Source of the DNA: Erpobdella octoculata
Taxonomy: Eukaryota > Annelida > Clitellata > Hirudinida > Erpobdellidae
Assembly (NCBI GenBank): GCA_963978895.1
Contig: OZ022241.1
Location: 9,043,356 to 9,107,355 of the forward strand
Length of the DNA: 64,000 bases
Direction of reading: 5' to 3'
In this document: one piece after another, positions 39,101 to 49,700 of the stretch
Position numbering within the stretch: the first letter of the stretch is position 1
Layout: each line of letters begins with the position of its first letter
The notes under the pieces: model-generated
What the model was told of the DNA's origin: nothing
What the model saw: only the letters and a program-made list of their open reading frames with translations
Databases searched by the model: none
Made by a program: the position numbers and the translations under genes

Positions 39101-40276
39101 TTGACGACAGACAGACAGACAGACGGACAGACAGATAGACAGAGAAGTCAAGTTAAGTAAAAGTGTGTAAAAATAATGCGCCCGCAACGTTTTTCGTTGT
39201 ATAGGAATATTATTTTATACTTTTTAGGGCGCAAGAAAATTTTTTTTTAATGTATTTTTATGATGTAAAATTTTTTTACATATTTGATCTGGTTAAAACA
39301 TCTTCCTCAACGATAGATTCAGTACAAACTTTATATGGAAACGGGCATCTTTAGCCAGACAAGGACAGCTTAAATTTTTTTACGTTCTTGCCCTCAGGTT
39401 TAGTGGGCAAGTCAGAACTTTTGAAACTTATTTACTTCCATGATCAATTACGAGGTGGAAAGATTAAAGCAGTTTTTCAAACGAATTTCTTTTTAGTTGA
39501 ATGAGTTTACACGAGGAACATATGATTTCGATACTTTATTACATAACATGATCATTTTTAGTTTTTTTTCGTGTGTGAGAAACAATTTTATTATCATTTA
39601 TCTCATTTGAAATTCTAAAAACTCAACATTTTCGTGCATCACCAATACACCTGAACGATTTAAAAATAGTTTTTAAGCTCAAAATTACACAGGCAATGTT
39701 CCTGCTTTGTAAGTTCTACAATTTAAATCTTATAATGAATTATCACGAAATGGCTCCTTCAATCTACCTTATCACCTTGCCACTGGCAGCCACATAAATG
39801 AAACCGTTATTTTCTACACAGCTAAATTGTACAACAAAATAGAACTAAACATTTGTAGGATTTTATTAATAGTTTGTCGTCCAGGACAGATTTGTTTTAG
39901 AAACCACAAGAGCTCATCGTAGCTACGAATCACGTGTTCACTTACTTCTTGATCACATAATTATTTTATTTAAAAGATACCAAAGAAGAGAAAACAGAGA
40001 AACTGCCAAAAGTGGATCCGAGTTTAGATGCTTTCACTGAGCCTATCAACATGGATAGTAAGCTTTCACATATAAGATTCCTAACTAAATTACATTAATG
40101 TAGCACAATTCCTTTTATTTGACAAGATTAATAACTAAATTAAATAAATTAGCATAATTCCTCAATCTATCTTCCAATTAAAAAATTCATTTTCAGCAAT
40201 ACTGTTGAACTTTCCTCACGAAATACCTTCCGATCCTCCTCCTAAGTCAACGGGCAAGAAAAAGAAAAAGGCATGA
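29629..40276 (+). CDS. Unrecognised protein with lysine-rich segments
   Basis: Five exons: 29629-29744, 29889-30486, 30758-30914, 39977-40057 and 40197-40276; together 343 residues with consistent phases. The start is the ATG in GAAAATGAATTC. The N-terminus is charged (ELKEKEDLKLKKV); a basic helix follows near residues 60-80 (KLEKESKRKKKKEK). The middle is a conserved-looking, probably helical globular part with SEMIEYVPEDLSQKIPSF, LLDLFGRMRGLLLIAKNLM, YYFNHWTGFCLRLYNCHAH and DVWELVGIDMQSYSVMRFN. The C-terminus is acidic/proline-containing (LNFPHEIPSDPPPKS) and ends GKKKKKA. I do not recognise the family and give no function. The donor of exon 2 (AAA|GTTGGA) is the weakest call. The fourth intron is 9.06 kb and holds a tRNA gene and many transposons. 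Confidence 0.72.
31119..31432 (-). mobile_element. tRNA-derived SINE with (ATT)n tail
   Basis: On the minus strand it begins GGGCGCCGTAGCCCAGTGG, an A-box-bearing tRNA-like head, and has the B box GGGTTCAAATC about 40 bp on. A conserved-looking body follows (GGCGAGGCGTAATTCCGTTG, ACTCACACTGCTCAGGCC) and a tail end GGCGCTTCTAATCGATCC leading into (TATTAT)n. Head, body and short-repeat tail are the standard SINE layout. Its head lies only 8 bp from the tRNA-Ile gene. Confidence 0.75.
31441..31514 (-). tRNA. tRNA-Ile (anticodon AAU)
   Basis: The minus strand starts GGCCCGTTAGCTCAGTTGGT at 31514. Acceptor stem GGCCCGT pairs perfectly with ACGGGCC; the D arm is GCTC…GAGC; the anticodon arm TCGTG-CTAATAA-CGCGA carries AAT; the variable loop is AGGTC; the T arm is GTGAG-TTCGATC-CTCAT with one G·T pair; A is the discriminator base. 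74 nt, no intron. A box (TAGCTCAGTTGG) and B box (GTTCGATCC) are intact, and the sequence closely resembles animal cytosolic tRNA-Ile(AAU). It lies antisense inside the large intron of the 29629-40276 gene. Confidence 0.95.
31575..32160. repeat. Fold-back repeat with (CAAG/CAAA)n ends
   Basis: The left arm (about 31575-31735: GCAAACCTTGAAAGTGAAAT … GAGCTGAAATTTGAAATATA … CATGACAATGCATT) recurs inverted at about 31985-32110, where the outer end runs into (CAAA)n. Single partial copies of the same arm occur at 34640-34720, 47630-47740, 48240-48320 and 51345-51440, so this is a dispersed family. Confidence 0.72.
32560..32872. repeat. Dispersed repeat, copy 1 of a 320-bp direct pair
   Basis: Matches 38835-39173 almost throughout (GCATAGACAATAAATAGTTC, GATAGAATGCATTGTTAATC, ATCGATTGCAAAATTTGACG). 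It ends in (CAGA)n and AGTCAAGTTAAGTAAAAGTG. Confidence 0.88.
32938..33173. mobile_element. Harbinger-like MITE
   Basis: The 236-bp element has terminal inverted repeats AGCTCTGTACACATCGACAA and, at the right, TTGTCGATGTGTACAGGGCT. It is flanked by a 3-bp TTA duplication (32935-32937, 33174-33176), which suits the PIF/Harbinger superfamily. No coding capacity. Confidence 0.75.
33558..33797. mobile_element. hAT-type MITE nested in a larger hAT-type element
   Basis: The right end, read inward, is CAGTGGCGCGTGGCGAATCC, as in the MITE at 8944-9222; the left end is CAGAGAGGGATGGGG. Flanks GGTACAAG (33550-33557) and GGTATAAG (33798-33805) are an 8-bp duplication with one mismatch. The left end is weak as an inverted repeat, so the border there is less sure. 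Confidence 0.6.
33830..34095. repeat. Dispersed repeat, inverted relative to 54575-54835
   Basis: Shares TTCAACACAAAC, TTTGATTTCAAATACATTC and CTTCCTAGCTAGTCAAAATG-type blocks with the copy at 54575-54835 in opposite orientation. It ends with (CAAA)n and AGATTGTAACCTAAATAAAA. Confidence 0.75.
35004..35770. repeat. 16-bp minisatellite, about 45 copies
   Basis: The unit is GACAGAATCTTACTGT with point variants (GATAG, ACCG, ATAAC); copies decay at the right end. It lies in the large intron of the 29629-40276 gene. Confidence 0.95.
35886..37180. mobile_element. hAT-type transposon with GGGTTC subterminal repeats
   Basis: The ends are TAGGGATGTCAGGGGTAGTA at 35886 and (reverse complement) TAGGGATGTCACGGGTACCC at 37180. 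A perfect 8-bp target duplication TAAATTAT flanks it (35878-35885, 37181-37188). Both subterminal regions carry TTCGGG hexamer arrays on the same strand. The interior holds three direct copies of a block of about 100 bp (near 36262, 36410 and 36660) with GTTCGTTCGTGGCTCGGTCC-type sequence. No transposase. A decayed copy of the right end lies at 55560-55684. Confidence 0.88.
37455..37554. repeat. Exact tandem duplication of 50 bp
   Basis: Two adjacent identical copies of a block starting ACAAATTTAATGAATAAATA. Confidence 0.9.
37890..38498 (+). mobile_element. 5'-truncated non-LTR retrotransposon, 3' end
   Basis: Plus-strand frames give reverse-transcriptase C-terminal sequence: IDSHQLKIVGHAMDLGVVIE and NDLKFK, then, after a frame change near 38030, CICYKILNGLIDSTL, ATRGHCYKLRSG and KFFFSNRVIKSWNALPHNVV, ending in a stop at 38342. 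About 130 bp of 3' untranslated sequence follows, then a (AAATA)n tail. The motif series is typical of Jockey/CR1-type elements. Truncation and frameshift show it is dead. Confidence 0.8.
38650..39285. repeat. Inverted repeat enclosing the second 320-bp repeat copy
   Basis: Arms at about 38675-38795 and 39176-39290 match inverted, e.g. TTGCGCCCTAAAAAGTATAA against its reverse complement, and CAACGAAAAACGTTGCGGGC. The loop is the dispersed repeat described at 38835-39173, so the hairpin may be the terminal part of a composite element. Confidence 0.82.
38835..39173. repeat. Dispersed repeat, copy 2 of a 320-bp direct pair
   Basis: Second copy of 32560-32872, with a longer (CAGA)n tract and a 25-bp insertion around ATCGATTGCGTAGTCCACAT. 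Confidence 0.88.
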
Positions 40277-40736
40277 AAAGTATTTCTAATTTTCCTGTGA
40301 AATGTTTCATCTGTTAACTTTGATGCTCGAAAAATAATAAGAAAATAATTTACTTTGTGCAATAAAACATAGAAATCGAAATTTATTGATATATAATTTA
40401 GTTTAATTTGAAACAAAGTTATAGAGCAGTTTGAAGAAGCCAGTAATCCATGAGATGATATTACAGTGGGTAACTTCTATCAAAAATCAGAACTCAGCCA
40501 TTTCAATTTGCATGCAGTTTGGTACATTTTAAAGCTAAAATGAGTAACATTAATTAATTTATAAAAGATTCTGATTAAAATTGCCTTACTAACAATTGGT
40601 GAATTTTAGAAAATTAGTGAACATGTGAACGTAGACTTATATAATTATATATATAAATATATACTTACAAAATTGAATTACATAAATCAACAATTTTGTG
40701 AAGATAAAGTACAATAACAACAAATCAAGATTATAT
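40277..40736. other. Short gap between convergent genes
   Basis: 460 bp between the stop of the plus-strand gene and the stop of VPS54. It must hold both 3' untranslated regions; AATAAA at 40360 (plus) is a candidate polyadenylation signal for the plus-strand gene. Confidence 0.6.
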
Positions 40737-43700
40737 TTAACAAAAAATATCATCCAATGACATCAAGAAGTTTTCAAATCCGCAAAGAGATCTGATCCCG
40801 CTTACGTAATACTTGAGGTCGGACTCAACCAAGCTGTGTGGAATTATAATTATATAATTTAATAATTATTAAAAGTTAACCGAATAAAAATCAAATACCA
40901 ATAAAATTAATGTGGAACATTGTAGAAGACTAATTTCTTTAAAAAAGGAAAATATAGAAAAATCAAGAATTAATGACTCCATATTAATGTTTGTTAACAT
41001 AAATTGTAAGATACGACACAAAAATTGAAATCAACTTTGAAATACAGCAATAACATCAACCAATCAAACCTTGATTGGCCAGTGGAATCTCTAGAAAAGT
41101 TCAAAACGTTCAATTGGTTCCTGAAGTTTCTTGCAAAGTTCAAGTGGAATTGACCTAATATGCTCTGCAACCAAACAGCATTTACAAACAATAAACATGC
41201 TTAAAAGTGCCTTTGAATTTACAAAAATATAAGTTCGTTTTAATTGATTGACTGATTTAAGATGAACAATTTGCCTAAAATGTACATAAAACATCATACA
41301 AATTCAGAATATTACTATCATTGCTTTAAAGCTCCATCAAGAATGTTAAGCTACATCATGTAGTTTTAAGTAATTTAAACAAAAAATGTTCATCTGATCA
41401 AATATCAAAACAGATGTTTTCAAACGTGTAATAAAACTTATTTTTACAGTCTCAATAATTGAATGATGCTTTCACTTACAACTAATTCTCCTGTGTAATT
41501 TCAATATCATAAGTGACAATAAAGTAATTTATCATAATCAGTGATTCTAATCCAACCAACCTGAACTTGCTCTTTGGGAAGACTTGAAATGGCTTCATGG
41601 AAACGAGTGGTTTGTTTGAGTAATGTTTCAAACATTGGAGAAGGAGAAGACGATGACTGTTTGATGTCGTACTAACAAGTAATAATAACAATAAGAATAA
41701 TAATCAGATGTTATTTCAAATTGGGGGAGGGGTTTAACTTTGTTATTTGTTAAATATATTCATTAATTTAATGATCACGAATATATTTTATTTGATAATA
41801 TATTCATTTATTCGATGATCCTTGAAATTCATTTGATCAATTATAAGATAAAGAAATTGTAAAGAAAAAACATAGCAAGTAACAAAATATAGGAAGACAA
41901 AAATATATAAACCTTATTTAAAATACCCTGGAGAACTGCATCCATGATGGAGACCAATTTAACGGATATTTCTGCTATGTGGTCCCTGTAGTCCTACAAT
42001 GAATTTTTATAATTTTCTCAACGATTCTGGGTAAGTCTGGGTTAATAACTTCTCTGAGAAAATGGCAGAATTGGAATTCATAAATTGTCAGTTATGTAAA
42101 ACCAACAGGTGTTCTTGGATTATTATTTACCTTTTGAAGATGTTCAAAGTGCTTGATCATGTTCAGTTGTTTGTTGTGTAACCTCTTGTGGAAATGAGAC
42201 TTGACCAGTGGGAAATAAGAAAGCATCAGCTGAAGACATCTTGATGCGAGTCCTGAGTGAGAATGATATTTTTTCCATTAATCAATTACTTTACAAGTAA
42301 ATTATTTTTTAACACAAACACCAACATATAATATAATGTAAAGAAAATTTATATAAAATCTCCTGACAGCTAAAACTGTCATTAGTAAAAAAAACTAGAA
42401 TTGACTGAAAAGTTGCCACGATATATAAATATAACAAGGAAAACAAAACAGTCTACACTTGGACATTTGTAATTTGAACACACCAAGATTTCTTGTGCTG
42501 ATTGTCTTAAGTCCTACAAGTTGCAATGCACCAGCTCCCAGAATCAACTGGCAAGTACGAGAATTGAAAGTCTGCAAATGAATATTAACTAGCATGACAA
42601 CTCATATTATTAATATTATCTAATAAACAGAATTATCAATATGCAATAATTTATTTTTTATAACCAAATTGTTAAACAGAAACCTAAAAATATAAGAACA
42701 ACATGATTGTTAACCTTTAATAATTCAACCAGTCTGTTGAGTATTTCAGGAGCAACGAATGGAAGCTTGTCAGCAAATTGACAATATTCGACCACCAGCT
42801 TCAGTAACATCAGAGCAGTTCTAAAGGACAAAATTAGTTATTTTAAATAAATAAAACTTTATAAAAAATTAAAAACAAAAATAGTGATAATGAGAACATT
42901 GTCAAAAAAATTATAAACTGGGAAATTTACCATAAAAATACTAAATTGTGAAATTCACAATAAAAAATAACAAACTGCTCACCCAACGACTGCATATTTC
43001 TCTCTATCCACATTCAACAGCTCTTGCGATCTTCCTCCTATATAGAAAATGAATCAACCACATCACATATTTCATAAATTACCACTCTTAAAATATTGTT
43101 GCATAAAATATATAAACAAATTTATATCTCAGAATGACAAACCGGAATTTAATTTCTTTGTAGGAAGAGACAGTTGGCCTATTTCAAAAATTGATTCAAA
43201 TATCAGCAATAAATAAGAAATTTCCCAAATAAATTGAAATTATACAAATAATTTGAAATTGAACAAATTAATTTGTGTAATTACATAAATAAGTTAAAAT
43301 TACAAAATAATTAGAAATTACTCAAACAATAATGACAATACTAGTGTCACAACAAAAAAACCACTGACCAGTCAGTGAGATGTGGTTGACGAGATCCTGG
43401 AATTCATATGGAACATCTGCTTGCTTCCATCTCTCATTGTCCAGGATTAAACTTGAAGCATTATGGAAATAATTTATAAACAAAAAATATGATAAATCAT
43501 TAACATTTTAATAAAAATGTTTTAAAATTGTTAAAATATGAAGGATAATAATCAATAATCAATCATTAAACAATTAAATAATAATAAGTATGATAATTAT
43601 AAACTCACCATAACTTATTTTTCTTATCTTCATGGAATTTGTTAACAAATTTGTTGGCCTGAGAATAATTAATTAATAAATAATTATTATTAATTTAACT

Positions 43701-46700
43701 ATTAAATTCTAACAAAACATGTAGAAGCTTAATCCATTAACTAAAAATTCAAGTGGTTGAATCGAGATATTAAATAAAACTCATATAGAAGACTGGAAGT
43801 AGAGAACACACAACCTCACAACTTACTACCCAGCCACCAACTAACAAAAAAAACCCTCAAAAATCTAACCTGGTTCAAAAGGGCACCCCTCAGTATAGAA
43901 CTTTTTTTACCACAAATTCTTTCCGTGTGACAAACGAACCACTCAATGCACTGGGAAAGTTCAAAGAACTCGCTCATCGACAATCGATCGAGAAATCCGT
44001 CCTGAAAATAGAAAATAATTTAAATAAATATTGTTACTAACAATTTTAATGTTTTATTAAAAAAATATTAGAAATAAAATTTTTTTTAGAAATCAAGTCA
44101 ATATAAAAGGGTATAAATAGCACAAGATAAGACACAAAGTTATATAATTATTATTATCAAAGGAACAAAGACAAGAAAGCATCAAGTCTTACAATTTAAA
44201 GTGATACTCCATAAGCATTATATTACATATAGCAACATCCCATGACATATATTCACTAATATAAAAATGATAAAAATCAATATATTACATTAAATAAATT
44301 AACATTAACATAATATTAGTCCTAATAAAATAATAGTTATAAATATTACCACCCATATATTATAAATATATTACATTAAATAAATTAACATAATATCAGT
44401 CCTAATAAAATAATAGTTATAAATATTACCACCCACCTTGACACGGATCGTAAAGAACTTGTAGGACCTGTCGTGTGCGTGTTCACAAACACGACATAAA
44501 TGTTCGTTCAGTGCTCCGATGATTTTTAAACTTTTTCCCTTTGAAACAATCGGATCGCAGTCTTTCAAACTTGAAACAAATAATTAGATGTATCGTACAA
44601 CTATAAATCTTCTCTATATTAACCCAGTATTGGAATTCTTTTATAATATTATTTTACCGAATGCACTAGGAACATCTTTGTAACATGAGATGAGAACTTG
44701 ATTATAATAAAGTCTTATTTCTAATGAAATTACCATAATTCTTTAAATAAACACTAACATTTGAGTGACATTGATCTGCCAGTTATCATTATCATCACCA
44801 TCAAAATCATCATCATCATTAGCAGTATTTTTGAGCCTTTCATCAACTTTCTCTTCGGAATTGGTCGCAAGTTTCAAAGAACCTTCACTATTTTGAACAT
44901 CTTTCTCAGCATTGCAAGATGGAAGTTCTGTCAAATATTCAGATTTCTTGACATTTGATATCTGAACATCATCTCTTTCACCTCCTGCACCAACATCTGT
45001 GACTGTCAACAGCGTGTTATTCAAAGTTAAAGTGTCATCCGACGTTCGAGAAGCAGCAATTAAAGCAGTCGTTGAATTTATAGCAACGTTCGAAACTGTT
45101 GCATCGAAGGAAGAATTGTCAGAATTCAGATGATCGAGCTTTCTGGATGGAGCTTCATACTTTGGCACATCTTCCTGATCTACAAGTTTCCTTGCTATTA
45201 GTTGAAATATGTTGACCACTCTCTGAAGAAGAAGAAACTTTTTACTGACATTTATTAAATTCAACTTTAATGGTAATTACAAATAAGTAAAAGTTGGAAA
45301 ATATTTTGAAGTGGCATGAACTAATTACTGGATTTTTCCCTTTTAGGAGAGACATGCACAAAATGACTATCCCTGGTGTTTTTGAGATGATGGGTCAGCA
45401 GAAAATAATATAACTAATAATAATAATAACAATAATAAGAAAAAGAATAACATTCATCTACCTGAACTCTTTGCAGAAGAACAACAAGATTATAAAATAT
45501 TCTCTCCAGCAATTTCTTCCATCTTTCAAAATCTAATAACCTAATGTGATTGGTCAACCTGAAATGGAAATTATCAACTTAAATTACATCTAATATAACC
45601 AAATATTATTATTCATTTTGTTGCTTCAAACTAGGAAAAAAATGCTTCAATACTCCAAAAATCTAAGACTAAAATATGAGCAATCAGTTAGCAAGGGTCT
45701 TTTAAGCTCTTGCCAAGATTAATTGATAAACAACAAGTGAATTTTATTGTTTTTTATTTATTATTGTTTTTTACAATAATTTTGTGCAAATCACTTTTTG
45801 ATAATAAAATAGAAAAGCATTAAACACAGTTTTCTAATTACTTGACATGTGAAGTATGGGGAATGTCAGTGACACCGAATTTTGCGATGACACCGACACT
45901 TCGGTGTCATCGCCAAAAATTCGGTGTTAACGCGTCCGAGTCGGTGTTAACGCGTCCGAGTCGGTGTTAACGCGTCCGAGTCGGTGTTAGCGCGTGCGAG
46001 TCCTGTCTCTGTATTTAACTTAGGAACTGATATGACTTAAAGGTGCTTTTTAATCGTTCAAGCGACTGTAAAAATGTCGCTTGGTGGCGCTTGCATTAGA
46101 TAGTGATTATTTGAATAAGAACTCATTAAAAATACTATATTTTGTCAAAGATTTGACATTATAAAAATATCAACGTATTATAAAATATCTATTTACGTTA
46201 GAAAAGTTTAATTAAAGAATATGACAAAAAATTTCCGTAATTAGGTTTTTTATTTTCTAAAATAATAGTAATTTATTTTTATTATTATTTTTAATTAATA
46301 AAAAAATATTTAAATTATTACTTTTAAATTATTTACTTAATTATCTTAATTATTTTAAATTATTTACTTAATTATCTTAATTATTTTAAATTATTTACTT
46401 AATTATCTATATGTTTTATCTAGGCAAGTTGACTAATGGTGATAGTTGTATCTAGTAGTAATTTAATTTGTGATAGTTTTCGACGGAGTTGTTGATTGTT
46501 AGCAGCGAAAAATGAAAAGCATCTGTGTTTGTTGTAACAAAATTGTTGCCAAGAATGTTCGGGCATTGTCTTGCAACATGTGTAAACGGAGGACGCACCT
46601 GAAGTGTGACAAAACAGTTACTTTGTCACAATATCAAAAAGCTGCAAAGCGTTAGTAAATAGTCGTTTTATTGCAACTGAAGGCAATTGTTTATAAAAAT

Positions 46701-49700
46701 GTTTTTCCTAAACAGGAGAAATTGATATCGCTTTCAAATGTAAAATGTGCGAGCAGCTGGTAGTGAAAAAAGACAAGTAGAAATATATAAAGGTGTAAAA
46801 AAGTTTATGGCACTACCATATTTGCCTCCTGGAGACCATTGATCTAGAAACACGAATACCAGCACTCAAAGTAAAATTTAGTTAAGATTAACGTTAAAAT
46901 TTGTTGACTTGTTTTATATTTCCTTCTTATTTTTAGACATAAAAAAACTTGGATTAAAGGAAAATACAAAATATCAGAATGGAGCGTCTACCAGAGAGAC
47001 AGTAAGACCAACAACGACATTGAGGCGTGGCATAGTGCCCTCAACAACCTAGTAGAGCGCATGTCGTTCTACGAAGTTGTTGATATTCTATTTACAAAAG
47101 CGTCGACAATTCCAGTCGAAGAAGCCTGTGCTGCAACAGGGCAACCGCTGAAGCAACACAAACCCTCAACACTGGAAAAAGATGAAAGGGTGTGGGAGCT
47201 CTGGATAGCTTTTGAAGAAAAGCAGATTGATATCCGGGCTCTCCACACCGAAGTTGTTGACTTACTAATTAAAAAGAATTAAATTTAATTTATTTCTGTC
47301 TACGTGTTTTTTGTTATAAATTGTTCTCAACACGTATTAAAAAGTCCATGGTCTCGGTGTACTATGAGCTTATGAATATTGACTTAGCTGGCTGCGCTGG
47401 TAGCGTGAATACATAAGGTAGTCGTGCTGGTGAAGTGATGAGGACTTTTTTAGTAATAATAATGAACAAGTGAACCGTAAAAAACCTCGTTAAGTCTATA
47501 ACTTTAATAACTACATAAATGAAACGATCGCCAGAGCTTTGTGGCCGGTTGTCAAACGATTTTCTTAGAGTCGCTAGATGGCTGAAAAACTACTTATACT
47601 TGATTTAAATAGTTGTAAGGGATTTAAGGCCTAATTAATGTCGGAAACATTCAATTCATGTATAGTCATCCAGAATAAAGCTTTACTGAAAGTTTTAGAG
47701 CTATAGGTCAAAAAGTTGGTGAATTTTTGCAACAAGACACCTTCGAGTCATATCAAGTTGCAGTTCAAATAGAAAGAAGCTAATAACTAATCAGCCGCAA
47801 CGAGTCGGTGAACTCCATGCATACATACTGGTTGGCGTTGACACCGACTGGTTGGCGTTGACACCGACTGGTTGGCGTTGACACCGACTGGTTGGCGTTG
47901 ACACCGATTGGTTGGCGTTGACACCGACTGGTTGGCGTTGACACCGACTGGTTGGCGTTGACACCGACTGTTTGGCGTTGACACCGACTGGTTGGCGTTT
48001 ACACCGACATTTCAAAAAGTGTCGGTGTTAGTGATAGGAGCCGTGAAGTATGTCAGAATAGGAAAGTATACGTAACTTTTGAATCAATACAGAAAAAATT
48101 TTTTATTTAAAAAATTAAATATTGCCTTCTTTAAATGATCTAAAATGGAAGGTTTATTTCTTTGAAGAAAATGTGCAGTTTTGTTTTTAATTTTAAAATT
48201 AGTAGTTTCTTAATTTAAAATTTTTTTTTTAAAACACTAAATTTGAGCTCGATTAGAAGATAGGAAGTTTGTTTCTTTAAGCACTAAAAGTTCCAATGCA
48301 CAGCTCAAGCAATCAAGCAAGAAAACACGGTGCAGTTAATATAAAAAATTTAAAAATTTCGTTGAACTAATAAAACAATTTATAAAAATTAATTTGAGAA
48401 AATCTAAAATATTATTATCTAAATAAAACCTGTCATTCTCTGAAGCTTCTGACGATGTGATGGCATCTATAACAACCTGAGAAATAAAACTTTTAATAAA
48501 AAAAAGTTATTTAAAGCTTATTTATATATAATTATGTAATTATGTCAATACTAGAGATATAGACGCCAAAATGACGAGGTTTTTTAAATCTCTTTATATA
48601 TTATTTTTTGATTGCAGCGCCACGTATTTTGATCTTTAGGATCAACAGTGTACAAATCGAATTAACTTTTATTAGACACCGACGCGCACTAATTTGAGCA
48701 ACTGCTGACCAGCGCGGTCGCCTCGTTACGTTCAATCGCTAAAATATACATACATGCATACATCGGAAATTATGTATGTTGATTAAATATTGAAGATAAA
48801 AACAAAAATAACATTAACAGCATAAAATAACCTGTTTGATGAACGTTTTAACTGTCGTACACGATTCTTTTTCTAAGGATTCCAAGAAACTTGACTCATC
48901 CAGTCTGTAGAGACCCATAGCAATGAGCACAATTCTTTCCTATTTTTTAAATGTAAATAAATTATATTAATTTCTTTGTTTATGTTCGTGGTGACCTAAA
49001 AGGTTAAATGTCTCTAGGACAATCGTGACGAAAAATTCAGACAAGTGCCTTTAACTAATTATCTATTTTTTAAGGTTTATGAAAGAAGCAAGACACTTTG
49101 TTGCGAGAAATCTCCTTGCTTATGCTTTTGCTAACTGGGGAATTAAACCAGGTCACCCAACCTAAACTTCAAGCTCATTACCGTTATGCTATCAAGTTTC
49201 TTAAGGCAAGAAAGTAAAAAGTGAAGCATAAATCCTATCATCAGGATATATCATAACCATGATATTTTAATGTATTTATAATTTTCAAAACTCCATACAA
49301 ACCTCATCAAGAGGACAGCAGTTATCTGCTATTGGACGATCACATGGAGGGAGGAGTTTGAAGTCATCACTGATAGGTTGGTTGAAAAAACTTGTTGTGA
49401 AGGCGACAAATTCATCTTCGACCATTCTTAGAATTAATTTTTCCATCTCCCTCAACTGGGATCCAAGATGTCTGCCATACAAAAAAATCAGTAGTAAGTA
49501 GTGTTTATTTAATTAATTAATGACATCACAAGTGCTGTTGCTTCTCTTTAGTTCTGTCTGCTTATTTGGCCTTGGTTACTATAACGATTGGCACAAACAC
49601 GCAAAACGTTGACTTAATAATCAGATGCTTTGGTTTCAAGATCTTGCAAGTATAAAATAAATTGAAATGAGAGTATGTATTATTGATTAGGCAAATTAGA

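Larger units (their letters stand above)
45859..48042. mobile_element. Foldback/Rehavkus-like MULE transposon in VPS54 intron
   Basis: A perfect 10-bp direct repeat GTGAAGTATG flanks the element (45849-45858 and 48043-48052). The ends GGGAATGTCAGTGACACCGA and, inverted, GGCTCCTATCACTAACACCG are imperfect inverted repeats. Inside each end lies an array of 20-bp units: TCGGTGTTAACGCGTCCGAG on the left and, inverted, TCGGTGTCAACGCCAACCAG on the right. The interior encodes a PHD-type finger and the C-terminal part of a MULE-like transposase, both on the plus strand, but no complete catalytic domain. Minisatellite ends, a 9-10-bp duplication and a PHD finger are the combination I associate with the Rehavkus/Foldback lineage of MULEs. 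It sits between VPS54 exons 48476-48430 and 45558-45462. Confidence 0.78.

Noticed and set aside
44761..44958. Plus-strand ORF overlapping VPS54
   Set aside because: Antisense shadow of the acidic linker exon of VPS54.
47787..48015. ORF with repeated RCQRQPVGVNANQSVSTPT
   Set aside because: Translation of the 20-bp subterminal array of the Foldback-like element.
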